Source of the DNA: Candidatus Poribacteria bacterium
GTDB lineage: Bacteria; Poribacteria; WGA-4E; WGA-3G
Assembly: GCA_007571305.1 (NCBI GenBank)
Contig: RKRR01000066.1
Span: 1-40,933 of the forward strand
Length of the DNA: 40,933 nucleotides
Direction of reading: 5' to 3'
Of the stretch, positions 18,222 through 26,790 are shown in pieces (positions within the stretch are counted from its first letter, which is position 1; every line of letters starts with the position of its first letter). Below the pieces are notes generated by a model, which made no database searches, was not told the DNA's origin, and saw nothing but the letters and a program-made list of their open reading frames with translations. Both the position numbers and the translations under genes were made by a program.

Positions 18222-18467
18222 ATGGCTCTCGATTGGAAACCACGGCACCGGGACATGATCATCGGGAATATCCCATGGTTAGCCAGAATCAGTGATAAAG
18301 CCAATGCAAAACTGCAAGGTATTCTCGGTGAATATATCTACCCGTGACCGCAAGATAAACTGTTCCTGGAGGAACACAAGATCAGTGCTGAGGGCTTCAC
18401 TGATATGGTGAAAAACAATCCCTCAGATGACGAAATGATTGCCGCTATGAAGAAATTGGATGGTTAG
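18222..18467 (+). CDS. DUF5069-like selenoprotein candidate (in-frame UGA at codon 42)
   Basis: An 81-residue frame interrupted only by TGA at 18345-18347. It is preceded by a near-perfect Shine-Dalgarno AAAGGAGGTGA 5 nt from the ATG. The reading WLARISDKANAKLQGILGEY then IYP-U-PQDKLFLEEHKI and DDEMIAAMKKL follows the DUF5069 pattern (L-P-R-x-x-D-K-A-R-A-x-L-x-G-x-x-G-E-Y, Y-x-C-P-x-D). The TGA replaces the family's conserved Cys. A hairpin fitting the bacterial SECIS rules follows. Length agrees with short DUF5069 proteins. Function of DUF5069 is unknown; a thiol/selenol role is inferred. The alternative is a broken gene, but the strong ribosome-binding site, intact downstream frame and hairpin argue for decoding. 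Confidence 0.82.
18345..18347 (+). other. In-frame TGA, predicted selenocysteine codon (Sec42)
   Basis: The codon sits between IYP and PQDKLF, at the column where DUF5069 proteins usually carry Cys. Confidence 0.78.
18361..18376 (+). promoter_or_regulatory. Candidate bacterial SECIS hairpin (DUF5069 gene)
   Basis: TGTTCC (18361-18366), loop TGGA (18367-18370), GGAACA (18371-18376): a perfect 6-bp stem. The loop begins 19 nt after the TGA and has G in its second position, within the usual bacterial SECIS window. Confidence 0.72.
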
Positions 18468-18474
18468 TTGAATA

Positions 18475-18526
18475 GCGGTCAGCTGCCATCGATCCGAAGG
18501 AGAATTTTGTGCTGTCGGCTGACCGC
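18475..18526. repeat. Inverted repeat
   Basis: GCGGTCAGC (18475-18483) and GCTGACCGC (18518-18526) are perfect 9-bp arms around 34 nt. There is no T-run. A second inverted repeat GCGGGTTT/AAACCCGC lies at 18550-18557 and 18582-18589. Both are in the leader of the next gene; a terminator or attenuator role is not supported. Confidence 0.55.
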
Positions 18527-18668
18527 ATTAACATGGAGAATCTATTTTGGCGGGTTTTTTGCAATATCTGTGAGAAAGTACAAACCCGCAACGCTGGCGC
18601 AAGTGACTCGAACACGGAAACCGTTATTGCATAGATCGTGATACTTATCCACAAGGAAAGTTTGGAAA

Positions 18669-19736
18669 TTGGATTTAACAAAGTACCGAGGCCAAATCAA
18701 CGATATTGACGACCAGATTTTAGCACTGTTACAGAAACGAGCTGAGGTTTCCAAGCGAGTCGGTGCGGTCAAAGCAAAAACAGGCATTGCAGAGGTCTAT
18801 GTTCCGCACCGGCAGAAGCAGATTATTGAGCGTTTGAAGGAACAAAATCACGGCAGGTTCCCTGAAGCCGCACTTGAGGCGATCTGGACCGAGATTTTGT
18901 CGGCATCCCGCTCCTTGCAGGATCCAGAGCGAGTAGCCTTCCTCGGACCGGTTGGCAGCTTCGGACACTTAGCGGCTCTATCTCACTTCGGTACGTCGAC
19001 AGAGTTTATTCCTGTCAGTCCACAGATTGACATTTTTACTGAGGTGGAATCTGGTAGAGCGGACTACGGGGTAGTGGCTATTGAAAATTCAACACAAGGC
19101 ACTGTGCGTGATGTTTTGGAACGCTTCCAGCGCACGCCGTTGTGGATTTGTGCAGAAACATTCCAGCCGATAAAACAGCATCTTTTATCAAAGTCACCGC
19201 TCGCTGAAATTCGATGTGTCTACTCGCATCCGCAACCTTTTGCGCAGTGTAAGACATGGCTAAAGCGACATCTCAGTGGTGCTGAGCAAATCGAGGTCAT
19301 TAGTACGTCTGAGGCGGCGGAACGTGCTGCACGAGAACCCTCAGCAGCTGCCATTGCAAGTGAACTTGCGAGCGAAATTTATCAGGTTCCAATCGTCGCA
19401 AACTCTATTATGGATGAGCCTGATAACACAACCCGATTTTTTGTGATCGGGAAGCACATCCCAGATCCAAGTGGGTATGATCGGACTTCGCTATTTTTTG
19501 CAATTCCGGACAAGGTTGGGGCACTATACCAAGCCTTGGGTATTATAAAGCAAGCGGAATTGAATTTGAGTTATTTAGAATCTTTGCCGTCGCGAGCCGA
19601 ACCGTGGGAATATATTTTCTTTGCTGAGATGGAAGGACATATCGCCGACGAAAGTGTCATCGTGGCACTTAGGCATCTTGAAGAATTGTGTCGGCACGTC
19701 AATGTCATCGGATCCTATCCACGCGGAACTTTTTAA
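18669..19736 (+). CDS. pheA: Bifunctional chorismate mutase / prephenate dehydratase
   Basis: A 355-residue P-protein that makes phenylpyruvate from chorismate for phenylalanine synthesis. Residues 1-85 are an AroQ chorismate mutase (YRGQINDIDDQILALLQKRAEVSKRVGAVK). Residues about 92-268 are prephenate dehydratase (VAFLGPVGSFGHLAALSHFG, AIENSTQGTVRDV, and DEPDNTTRFFVIG with the Thr-Arg-Phe catalytic motif). Residues about 275-350 are the ACT regulatory domain (TSLFFAIPDKVGALYQALGI, LSYLESLPSR), which binds phenylalanine for feedback inhibition. It starts with TTG at 18669 behind AAGGA (spacing 11). No leader-peptide attenuator is evident. Confidence 0.95.
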   Translation: MDLTKYRGQINDIDDQILALLQKRAEVSKRVGAVKAKTGIAEVYVPHRQKQIIERLKEQNHGRFPEAALEAIWTEILSASRSLQDPERVAFLGPVGSFGHLAALSHFGTSTEFIPVSPQIDIFTEVESGRADYGVVAIENSTQGTVRDVLERFQRTPLWICAETFQPIKQHLLSKSPLAEIRCVYSHPQPFAQCKTWLKRHLSGAEQIEVISTSEAAERAAREPSAAAIASELASEIYQVPIVANSIMDEPDNTTRFFVIGKHIPDPSGYDRTSLFFAIPDKVGALYQALGIIKQAELNLSYLESLPSRAEPWEYIFFAEMEGHIADESVIVALRHLEELCRHVNVIGSYPRGTF

Positions 19737-19813
19737 TTTCAGGCTTACGTAATTTTGACCATAGAACGTTTTGTGAGAGGAAGAACCCGTAAAAAAACAC
19801 AGATATTCTCGTG

Positions 19814-19838
19814 GCACACCCGAACAGGTGATGCTACA
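19814..19838 (-). repeat. Degenerate intergenic element carrying the shared hairpin core
   Basis: The reverse strand reads TGTAGCAT-CACCTGTTCGGG-TGTGC, matching the core of the MITE-like families. It is flanked by CTTACGTAA-type words (19745 and 19854 areas) that may be worn inverted ends. Confidence 0.5.
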
Positions 19839-19934
19839 AAAGAGCAGCATACGTAAGTTCTAAATTTATTGTTCTGGACTGACCCAAACCTATAGCCTAT
19901 AAGCGTAGCGGCGGGTGAATATACGGGGAGGCAC

Positions 19935-21125
19935 TTGAAAATCCAAAATCACCTCACCGATCCGCAAGGTCTAATTAAAAAGCAGATTTATGCGCGAGCA
20001 AACGACCTTGGGTTTGAACTCGTCGGAATCACACCCGCTACCCAGAGTGAAACGATTGCCCGGTATCGGCAGTGGATAGAGAGCGGTTACGCTGGGAAGA
20101 TGAGTTATCTTGAAAATCATCTCTCCCTTAAGACTGATGTCCGTCAACTTCTGGCAGAGGCGAAATCTGTTATTAGCCTCGCGATGAACTATTATACGGT
20201 TGATCCACCGGAGGCACTTGCACAGGATCCTGGCCGTGGACAGATCTCCCGCTACGCATGGGGTGACGATTATCACGAACTTATTCGCGAACGTCTTTTA
20301 GAACTTGTCACTTTTATTAAGCAGACCGCTGAGAGCAAGTTGCGGACCCGAGTATGTGTTGATACTGCACCTATCATTGAAAGAGAGTACGCACAGCGGG
20401 CAGGCCTCGGGTGGATCGGCAAAAATACGAATTTGATTCATTGGCGTTCCGGTTCTTGGTATTTTCTTGCGGAGGTACTTGTCAGCGTCGCATTGGAATC
20501 CGACACACTGGATCTGCGAGGAAGTTGTGGCACTTGCACACGTTGTATTGAAGCGTGCCCGACAGACGCAATTATTGAACCGAATTTGCTTGATTCTCGG
20601 CTTTGTATTTCTTATCTGACAATAGAATTAAAGGAGAGCATACCGAAGGCACTCCGTCCCAAGATCGGGAACTTGATTTTTGGCTGCGATATCTGTCAAG
20701 AGGTCTGTCCGTGGAACAGTAAAGCGGTACCGACGATCGAACCTGCATTCCAGCCTCGCGATGGAAACCTTGCACCTGAATTACTTTCGCTTGTTGGGAT
20801 GACACAGCAGGAGTTTAGTAGACGATTCAAGGGGAGTCCAGTCAAACGCTCGAAACGGCGAGGATTCTTGCGGAATGTGCTCGTTGCCATCGGTAATTGG
20901 CGGGCGCAGCGTGCTATTCCGGCTCTCAAAGGTGCGTTAGCCGATACCGAACCTTTAGTTCGGGGACACGCCGCGTGGGCATTGGGAAGAATCGGAGGCG
21001 AAACTGCCAAACGCATATTGCAAACGCGACTCACTGTTGAAACGGATCAGGATGTTATCACTGAAATTCAAGACGCGCTCTTAGAGACAGGGCAATTATC
21101 AAGGAGAGATGAAAAAAATGCGTGA
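19935..21125 (+). CDS. queG: Epoxyqueuosine reductase QueG with C-terminal HEAT repeats
   Basis: A 396-residue cobalamin-dependent enzyme that reduces epoxyqueuosine to queuosine in the anticodon of GUN tRNAs. The N-terminal half has DTAPIIEREYAQRAGLGWIGKNTNLI (catalytic Asp and cofactor-binding segment). Two 4Fe-4S clusters are held by CGTCTRCIEACP and CDICQEVCPWN. The C-terminal part (about 320-390) is a pair of HEAT-like repeats (AIPALKGALADTEPLVRGHAAWALGRIGG) as in typical QueG. The start is TTG 19935 behind GGGGAGG; no ATG fits the domain start. The next gene overlaps its stop by 8 bp. QueF is 4 kb downstream. Confidence 0.94.
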   Translation: MKIQNHLTDPQGLIKKQIYARANDLGFELVGITPATQSETIARYRQWIESGYAGKMSYLENHLSLKTDVRQLLAEAKSVISLAMNYYTVDPPEALAQDPGRGQISRYAWGDDYHELIRERLLELVTFIKQTAESKLRTRVCVDTAPIIEREYAQRAGLGWIGKNTNLIHWRSGSWYFLAEVLVSVALESDTLDLRGSCGTCTRCIEACPTDAIIEPNLLDSRLCISYLTIELKESIPKALRPKIGNLIFGCDICQEVCPWNSKAVPTIEPAFQPRDGNLAPELLSLVGMTQQEFSRRFKGSPVKRSKRRGFLRNVLVAIGNWRAQRAIPALKGALADTEPLVRGHAAWALGRIGGETAKRILQTRLTVETDQDVITEIQDALLETGQLSRRDEKNA

Positions 21126-21735
21126 AACAAACGGATATCAAATCCCAGCACCTGGTGCTGGCACAAATGGACTTGCATGGCACGAAGCATCGCTCTGGAG
21201 TGTTGAGGGGGTTGGGCCCGTCCACAAAATCAATCCTGAAACTGGCGAGGTTGAACTCACGCTTACGCCTCCCTATCCGGGCAGTGCTGGCATAGAGTGG
21301 GACGGCGAGCATCTATGGTATAACAGTATATGGCAACAAACCATTTACAAACTCACAATTCCTGAATTGGAGGTCGTTACAACGTTCCGATCGCCTGGGG
21401 AGGGACCGCATGGATTGGCATGGGATGGAGAACACCTCTGGAGTGTTGACATGAATACGAGCCGGTTCATAAAACAGTGTCCAGAAACTGGCGAAATCCT
21501 TGCTGAGTTTCAGACACCAGGAGGTCGCGCACACGGGCTTGCATGGGATGGGGAAGCACTTTGGAACGCTGATACAAATGACCATATCGTCTACCGAATC
21601 CATCCGGAATCGGGTGAAGTACTCAATAGCGTTGCATGTCCAAGTGAACCGCATGGGCTCACTTGGGATGGCACGGCGTTGTGGTACGGCGAAGATAAGG
21701 CGAAAAAGATTTATAGACTCAGTATATCAGACTAA
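21118..21735 (+). CDS. Beta-propeller protein (glutamine cyclotransferase/NHL-like)
   Basis: A 205-residue protein made of about five repeats of the type GLAWDGEHLWSVD....I.K..PETGE, roughly 43 residues apart. This resembles glutamine cyclotransferase-like or NHL/SMP-30-type propellers. No catalytic motif is evident and no signal peptide is seen. ATG 21118 is preferred to 21109 because AAGGAG lies at 21101-21106, too close to the first ATG. It overlaps the queG stop, implying translational coupling. Function unknown; only the propeller fold is inferred. Confidence 0.75.
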   Translation: MRETNGYQIPAPGAGTNGLAWHEASLWSVEGVGPVHKINPETGEVELTLTPPYPGSAGIEWDGEHLWYNSIWQQTIYKLTIPELEVVTTFRSPGEGPHGLAWDGEHLWSVDMNTSRFIKQCPETGEILAEFQTPGGRAHGLAWDGEALWNADTNDHIVYRIHPESGEVLNSVACPSEPHGLTWDGTALWYGEDKAKKIYRLSISD

Positions 21736-21777
21736 CAGGGGCTGACAACCATTTTTTTTAAATTGTGCCATTAATGT

Positions 21778-21937
21778 AACCCAAGTTGCCAGTTCTGTAG
21801 CATCACCTGTGAGGTTGTGCTCTTTGGGCGCAGAAGCCTGACGGTTTCCTACGCTACGAACTGCTGCGGATCCTGAACGTTTTTCACTGAAACATAGCAG
21901 ATGCATCTTTCAAATTGTGTCCGTAGCAACTTGGGTT
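21778..21937. repeat. MITE-like element, family B copy 1 (with target duplication)
   Basis: Perfect terminal inverted repeats AACCCAAGTTGC (21778-21789) and GCAACTTGGGTT (21926-21937) enclose about 136 bp with no ORF. AATGT directly flanks both ends (21773-21777 and 21938-21942), a likely 5-bp target-site duplication. Core at 21796-21820. Confidence 0.82.
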
Positions 21938-22018
21938 AATGTAAGTGAAGAAACGTGAGTTCGAAAAAGGTTTCACCTGTAGCTCCTTTCGCAAAATAGA
22001 GCACAAACTCACAGTTTA

Positions 22019-22027
22019 TGCTACAAT
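22019..22027 (+). promoter_or_regulatory. Possible extended -10 promoter
   Basis: TGCTACAAT (TGn plus TACAAT), about 170 nt before the FG-GAP gene. No clear -35. Apart from this, the 21943-22198 spacer shows no gene. Confidence 0.35.
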
Positions 22028-22198
22028 CATCCCCTTTTCCAGACAGGAAAAGTGTTTAAAGGGAACTCACGTTGAAAAACGGTTCATTCCAACAGAATTC
22101 GAGGAAAAACTTTACCAATCAAAACGATTCACTTTAACTTATGCCTGTTTTTGTCGGTTCAGTGCATCAGGTAATGTTCAATAGTGAGGGAAAGAGAA

Positions 22199-24976
22199 TT
22201 GAAAAAATTACAGATAACCATACTCACCCTATTCTTCGGGATTGGGTGGGTCATGCAGAGCAGTGCCGACCGGGTGCAACTCAACACGAGTGCTGCTGTC
22301 CTCCAAGATAATCTTGGGGCGAGTGTAGGTATCAGTGGCGATTATGCGATAGTCGGTGTTCCAAAAGATGACAACGACCAGGGCGTAGATGTTGGATCGC
22401 TCCAGGTTTTTCTTCGTACTGAAACTGGGTGGGTTCAACATCAGAAACTGACCGCCAGCGACGCAGCAGGTGGAGACCAATTCGGCTCGACACTTGCGAT
22501 GAGTGGCGATTACGTCATTGTTGGTGCGCCGAGAAAAGATGGGGTCGGAAGGAACTCGGGTGCCGCGTATATCTTTAGGCGACAAGGGACTGAATGGGTA
22601 GAGCAAACGAAACTCCTGGCACCTGACGAAACGCGTGGCGACTATTTCGGTATATCAGTGGCGATTGATGGAGATACTGCTCTCGTTGGTGCACATCGTT
22701 CGAATGAACCGTTAGCGGATTGTGGTGCCGTCTACGTTTTTGAGAGAACTGGAGAAAATTGGAATCAGACAACCAAACTCATTGCTCCAGATCCCGACAG
22801 TTTTGCATACTTCGGCTTTTCCGTTGGGATTGATGCGAATACCGCCATTGTTGGCGCGACTCGTGACGATGAAGCTGGGATTGATGCCGGTGCTGCTTAT
22901 GTTTTTGTCCGCAACCAATTCGGATGGGCACCTCAAGCGAAACTTATCGGAAACAACACCGAATCCGACGATAACTTCGGATTTGCAGTCGATGTTGAGG
23001 GAGATTTTGCCATTGTAACCTCACCTAAAAATAGGGGGAGTGGTTCTGCTTACATCTATAGGCGCGAAGGAACCGAATGGGAGCAAAAGAGAAACCGCGT
23101 GCGTATTCGTATGATTCCGATTGATCCAGATGGTGCATCCGCTTTTGGTGTTTCTGTTGACATCAAAGGAGATACGGCTGTCATTGGAGCGACAGGGGGG
23201 AACGTTGGAGAGGATGTCGTGGGTGCGGCGTATATCTTTACACAAAATGAGCCTCCGTTTTGGAACCAACACACAAAGTTAGTCGCAGCCGATAGAGGTG
23301 GTGGGGACCAACTTGGATTTGCTGTCGCGATTGGTGAAAATGAAGTGATCGCCGGCGCACCCCGGCACAATGCTGGTGGATTATCCTCCGGTGCCGCATA
23401 TATCTTTCAACAAAGAGAGGATACTTCGTGGGTAGAGAGCGGCAAATTGAGTGATGGTGAAACGGCTTCAGAGGATCAGTTCGGCGTATCTGTTTCCATA
23501 AGCGGCAACTTCGCTATCTCCGGTGCGCAACAAGACGATGACATCGCACCTAACGCGGGAGCCGCGTACATCTTTGAACGTAGCGGTATCCTCTGGCTAC
23601 AGCGCACAAAACTCACCGTTGACGACGCAAAGGCTGGGGATCTATTCGGAAATGCTGTTGCGATGGATGGCACGACGGTCCTTGTTGGCGCGCCTGGTGT
23701 TGATGACGCAGGCCCCGAAGCCGGCGCAGCATACGTCTTTGTACAGGTCGGCGAGGAATGGATTCAACAGGCGAGATTGATCGGGGACGATCTCGAAATG
23801 TTTGATCGGTTCGGGGCCGCCGTCACAGTACACGGAGATACTGCTATCATTGGGGCACACGGGAAGGACGAAGTCGGCACGGATTCGGGCGCTGCATACG
23901 TCTTTGTCCGGAGCGGAGTTTCTTGGACACAACAGGCGAAACTGACACACCAAGCGGCTGTACCAGGGGATCTGTTCGGCTTTGCTGTTGGTGTTTATGA
24001 GGATAATGCCCTTGTCGGTGCCTACCGCAGTGACGCAGCGGGACCTGATTCAGGGGCCGTCTACCTCTTTAGACGCAATGGTCGCGCATGGACACAAGAC
24101 CTTCTACTCATTCCAAATGATATTAGTATCGGGGATGAATTCGGTTACTCTCTCAATCTAACCCAGGGTGCCGCTATCATCGGCGCGCCTAAGGAAGATA
24201 GAAGCCTTAACGACCTCGGAGCCGCTTATGTTTTTGTGGAGACAAGAGATGCTTGGGTACAACAGGCGAAGTTAACCGCATCTGATGGCGAGAGTGGAGA
24301 TGAATTCGGCTCAGCTGTCGCAATTCATGAAGATACCGCAATCGTTGGAGCCTGGAAGGATAACCATCCCTTGCCTGATCCGCATGGAGATGCAACAGTC
24401 CAGGTGGACAGAGGTTCGGCTTACTCCTTTTTGCGTGACGGATTATCTTGGGTAGAGAAACGCCGAATTGAGGCTGCCGGTGCCAACCGGTCGGACCTTT
24501 TTGGGTCATCTGTCGCAATCAAGGGTTCCTTTGCTATTGTCGGAGCATTAGGTAGCGATAATGCCGGTGGTAACTCAGGCTCCGCGTTTATTTATAACCC
24601 AATTGATCTTGGGTTCCGCGCTGCGGATGTCCCTTTCTCTGTGGATCCAGATTCACACGCGCTCTCGATGCTCGGATATATTAAACAGACAACAATTCTT
24701 CAGAATTATCCGAATCCCTTTAACCCAGAGACGTGGTTTCCCTACGATCTGGCAGAGGAGGCAGAGGTTATTCTGAAAATCTATGATGTCCGCGGGGGGC
24801 TTGTCCGCCAATTGAATATTGGGTTGCAGGAACCGGGCAGTTATCGGAGTCAAGAGAAAGCCGCGTACTGGGACGGGAAAGATCAATATGGAACGAAGGT
24901 CGCAAGCGGGGTCTATTTCTACACGTTTACTGCTGGCGATTTCCAACGCACCCGCCGTATGGTAATTTTGAAGTAA
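22199..24976 (+). CDS. Secreted FG-GAP (integrin-like) repeat protein with FlgD/T9SS-type C-terminal sorting domain
   Basis: A 925-residue protein. TTG 22199 is preferred over the in-frame GTG at 22184 because GAGGGAAAGAG precedes it and a short basic signal peptide (KKLQITILTLFFGIGW) then starts at once. The body has 14 FG-GAP-like units of about 50-60 residues (D-x-FG-x-SVAI-x-GDTAIVGA ... GAAYVF-x-R ... W-x-Q-x-KL), consistent with two seven-bladed propellers. The last about 85 residues are a FlgD-like/Por-type domain (LQNYPNPFNPETWFPY ... VKIYDVRG-like VILKIYDVRG ... ASGVYFYTFTAGDF), which marks surface or secreted proteins. Likely an adhesin or surface binding protein; ligand unknown. 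Confidence 0.88.
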   Translation: MKKLQITILTLFFGIGWVMQSSADRVQLNTSAAVLQDNLGASVGISGDYAIVGVPKDDNDQGVDVGSLQVFLRTETGWVQHQKLTASDAAGGDQFGSTLAMSGDYVIVGAPRKDGVGRNSGAAYIFRRQGTEWVEQTKLLAPDETRGDYFGISVAIDGDTALVGAHRSNEPLADCGAVYVFERTGENWNQTTKLIAPDPDSFAYFGFSVGIDANTAIVGATRDDEAGIDAGAAYVFVRNQFGWAPQAKLIGNNTESDDNFGFAVDVEGDFAIVTSPKNRGSGSAYIYRREGTEWEQKRNRVRIRMIPIDPDGASAFGVSVDIKGDTAVIGATGGNVGEDVVGAAYIFTQNEPPFWNQHTKLVAADRGGGDQLGFAVAIGENEVIAGAPRHNAGGLSSGAAYIFQQREDTSWVESGKLSDGETASEDQFGVSVSISGNFAISGAQQDDDIAPNAGAAYIFERSGILWLQRTKLTVDDAKAGDLFGNAVAMDGTTVLVGAPGVDDAGPEAGAAYVFVQVGEEWIQQARLIGDDLEMFDRFGAAVTVHGDTAIIGAHGKDEVGTDSGAAYVFVRSGVSWTQQAKLTHQAAVPGDLFGFAVGVYEDNALVGAYRSDAAGPDSGAVYLFRRNGRAWTQDLLLIPNDISIGDEFGYSLNLTQGAAIIGAPKEDRSLNDLGAAYVFVETRDAWVQQAKLTASDGESGDEFGSAVAIHEDTAIVGAWKDNHPLPDPHGDATVQVDRGSAYSFLRDGLSWVEKRRIEAAGANRSDLFGSSVAIKGSFAIVGALGSDNAGGNSGSAFIYNPIDLGFRAADVPFSVDPDSHALSMLGYIKQTTILQNYPNPFNPETWFPYDLAEEAEVILKIYDVRGGLVRQLNIGLQEPGSYRSQEKAAYWDGKDQYGTKVASGVYFYTFTAGDFQRTRRMVILK

Positions 24977-25032
24977 TTCCTTCTAATAGGCGCGCTGCTG
25001 TGAAGATGAAGTAGTATTTGTAGGAGTGAACT

Positions 25033-25494
25033 GTGCTCGTGATTCTTCATGGAAACACGCCGAATGGGAAAAGTGGAGCCAAACACCAAATGAACCAACA
25101 GACTGGCTATAATGATTTACAAGACCATATCCCTCAACTCAAAACGCCTGCAATCGAGACATGGGAAAATCAGTATAGCCACCGAGATTACACGATTGAG
25201 ATTACCAATTTAGAGTTCACTGCGGTCTGTCCTAAAACGGGACTCCCGGATTTCGCGACCCTCTGTATCACTTACGTGCCAGATCAGAAATGTGTCGAAC
25301 TGAAATCGTTGAAGGAGTACTTCTTTTTTTATCGAGATATCGGTGTCTTTCATGAGCACGTTGTGAATAAGGTGCTGGAGGACTTTGTTGAAGCGTGTCA
25401 GCCGCGAAGTGCAAAAGTTGTCGGAGACTTTAACATCCGCGGAGGTATCAAAACGGTCGTCCGTGCCAGTTATCAGAAGCCTTCACACCCATAA
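25033..25494 (+). CDS. queF: NADPH-dependent 7-cyano-7-deazaguanine reductase QueF
   Basis: A 153-residue (short type) QueF that reduces preQ0 to preQ1 in queuosine synthesis. TAVCPKTGLPDFA carries the catalytic Cys, which forms the thioimide; CVELKSLKEYFFFYRDIGVFHEHV carries the QueF NADPH-binding motif with its Glu and the FHE segment; FNIRGGI is near the C-terminus. GTG 25033 has a good TAGGAG site; ATG 25090 is the other candidate and would give a more standard N-terminus (134 residues). It works in the same pathway as queG at 19935. No preQ1 riboswitch is visible upstream. Confidence 0.93.
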   Translation: MLVILHGNTPNGKSGAKHQMNQQTGYNDLQDHIPQLKTPAIETWENQYSHRDYTIEITNLEFTAVCPKTGLPDFATLCITYVPDQKCVELKSLKEYFFFYRDIGVFHEHVVNKVLEDFVEACQPRSAKVVGDFNIRGGIKTVVRASYQKPSHP

Positions 25495-25497
25495 ATT

Positions 25498-25692
25498 AAC
25501 CGAAGTTGCCAGTTGTGTAGCATAACCTGTTAGGTTGTGCATCTTAAACACGCAGGAGACCAACGGTCTCCTACGCTACGAATTAAGCACGCAGGTTGAC
25601 AGCCTATGTTACGAAATGCCTCCGAATCCTGAAACCGTTTCAGTAAAAAATAGGACTGGATGCCTAAAATCTTGTGAGTAGCAACTTGAGTT
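25498..25692. repeat. MITE-like element, family B copy 2
   Basis: Ends AACCGAAGTTGC (25498-25509) and GCAACTTGAGTT (25681-25692), with the core at 25516-25540. It contains an additional internal repeat of CACGCAGG-type sequence, so it is longer than copies 1 and 3. Confidence 0.75.
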
Positions 25693-25739
25693 ATAAAGCT
25701 AGTACGGACAGGTCTTGTACCTGCCCACAGTGCTGGGAA

Positions 25740-26768
25740 CTATTCAATCGGGACGGAACGACCTATCCGAGCGGATTCGTAAAGTGCATCGAAGATTTTC
25801 GCGACATTCAAGACCTCTTCAGCAGGCACAGGAGACGGTAACCCCTCTCGAATAGCCGTATGGAATGATTCAAATTCACTCGGTAACCCTCTAAGCAATT
25901 CCGGTGTGTAATTCACCATCTCATCTTTTTTGTCGAGGTAAATCTGAAGCGGTTCATAGGTCGCACCCGCTAAATCTCCCATAAAGAACGTCCCACCGAT
26001 GTTCTCGATATGTGATGCCCAAGCGGTTTCCAAAGTCACCGTCAATCCGTCCTCAAAGCGGATAGTACCCATCGCAAAGTCTTCCACCTCAAATTCTTCA
26101 GGATTCCATTTGCCCCATGGGTTGATGACGTTCTCTCTATGCCCAAACTTCGTTGCCGTCATCCCGAATGCCTCAATAGGTTTCGGACAACCGATCATCC
26201 AGAGCAGCACATCAAGGATATGCACGCCGATATCAATCAAAGGTCCGCCGCCTGCGATGGCTTTACTCAAAAACGATGGCGAGGCAGGGACCCCACGCCG
26301 TCGCATTGCCATTGCCCGGGCGTAGTAGATGTCCCCAAAGAAACCTTCATCATAGAGTTTGCGGAGGGTGCGCGCCTCAGCACGAAACCGAGATTGTAAC
26401 CCGATCTGTAGGACTTTACCACTCGCTTTCTGTGCATCCACCATTGCTTGTCCATCAATAGCATTGGCAGCGATAGGCTTTTCACAGATAACGTGTTTTC
26501 CTGCGTTCAACGCTGCAATAGTTGGCCCCGCATGGAAGTTGTTCGGTGTGCAAACACTCACTGCATCCAGTTCGTCCATCGTGGCTAATTCCTCGTAATC
26601 GCTGAAGACGTGTGGAATGTCGTGCTGTTTGGCGAACGTTTTCGCACGGACTTCGTCGATGTCACACACGGCGGTAATCGAAACGCCTTTGACACCTTTA
26701 TGACCGGGAAGATGTTTACCACCAGCAATACCACCGCAACCAACAATGCCTACCTTGACTTCTTTCAT
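25740..26768 (-). CDS. Gfo/Idh/MocA family oxidoreductase
   Basis: A 342-residue NAD(P)-dependent oxidoreductase. GIVGCGGIAGGKHLPG is the Rossmann loop, ALNAGKHVICEKPIAAN has the EKP motif, and GGGPLIDIGVHILDVLLWMIG carries the conserved catalytic Asp-x-x-x-His. Reverse-strand ATG at 26768 behind AGAGGA. It follows the PhyH gene by 22 bp on the same strand, so the two form an operon, suggesting joint breakdown or modification of one small molecule. The substrate is unknown. Confidence 0.92.
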   Translation of the reverse strand: MKEVKVGIVGCGGIAGGKHLPGHKGVKGVSITAVCDIDEVRAKTFAKQHDIPHVFSDYEELATMDELDAVSVCTPNNFHAGPTIAALNAGKHVICEKPIAANAIDGQAMVDAQKASGKVLQIGLQSRFRAEARTLRKLYDEGFFGDIYYARAMAMRRRGVPASPSFLSKAIAGGGPLIDIGVHILDVLLWMIGCPKPIEAFGMTATKFGHRENVINPWGKWNPEEFEVEDFAMGTIRFEDGLTVTLETAWASHIENIGGTFFMGDLAGATYEPLQIYLDKKDEMVNYTPELLRGLPSEFESFHTAIREGLPSPVPAEEVLNVAKIFDALYESARIGRSVPIE

Positions 26769-26790
26769 TTTTATTCCTCTTTCGCTTATT

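Noticed and set aside
18550..18589. Attenuator/terminator before pheA
   Set aside because: The inverted repeat GCGGGTTT/AAACCCGC has a 24-nt loop, no T-run after its 3' arm and no Phe-rich leader peptide.
18560..18640. Possible reverse-strand tRNA (TTCGAGT loop)
   Set aside because: Only 3 bp of T-stem pair, and no acceptor, D or anticodon stems can be built.
21945..22184. 79-codon ORF upstream of the FG-GAP gene
   Set aside because: It begins in the MITE's flank, no family pattern, and covers the promoter region of the next gene.
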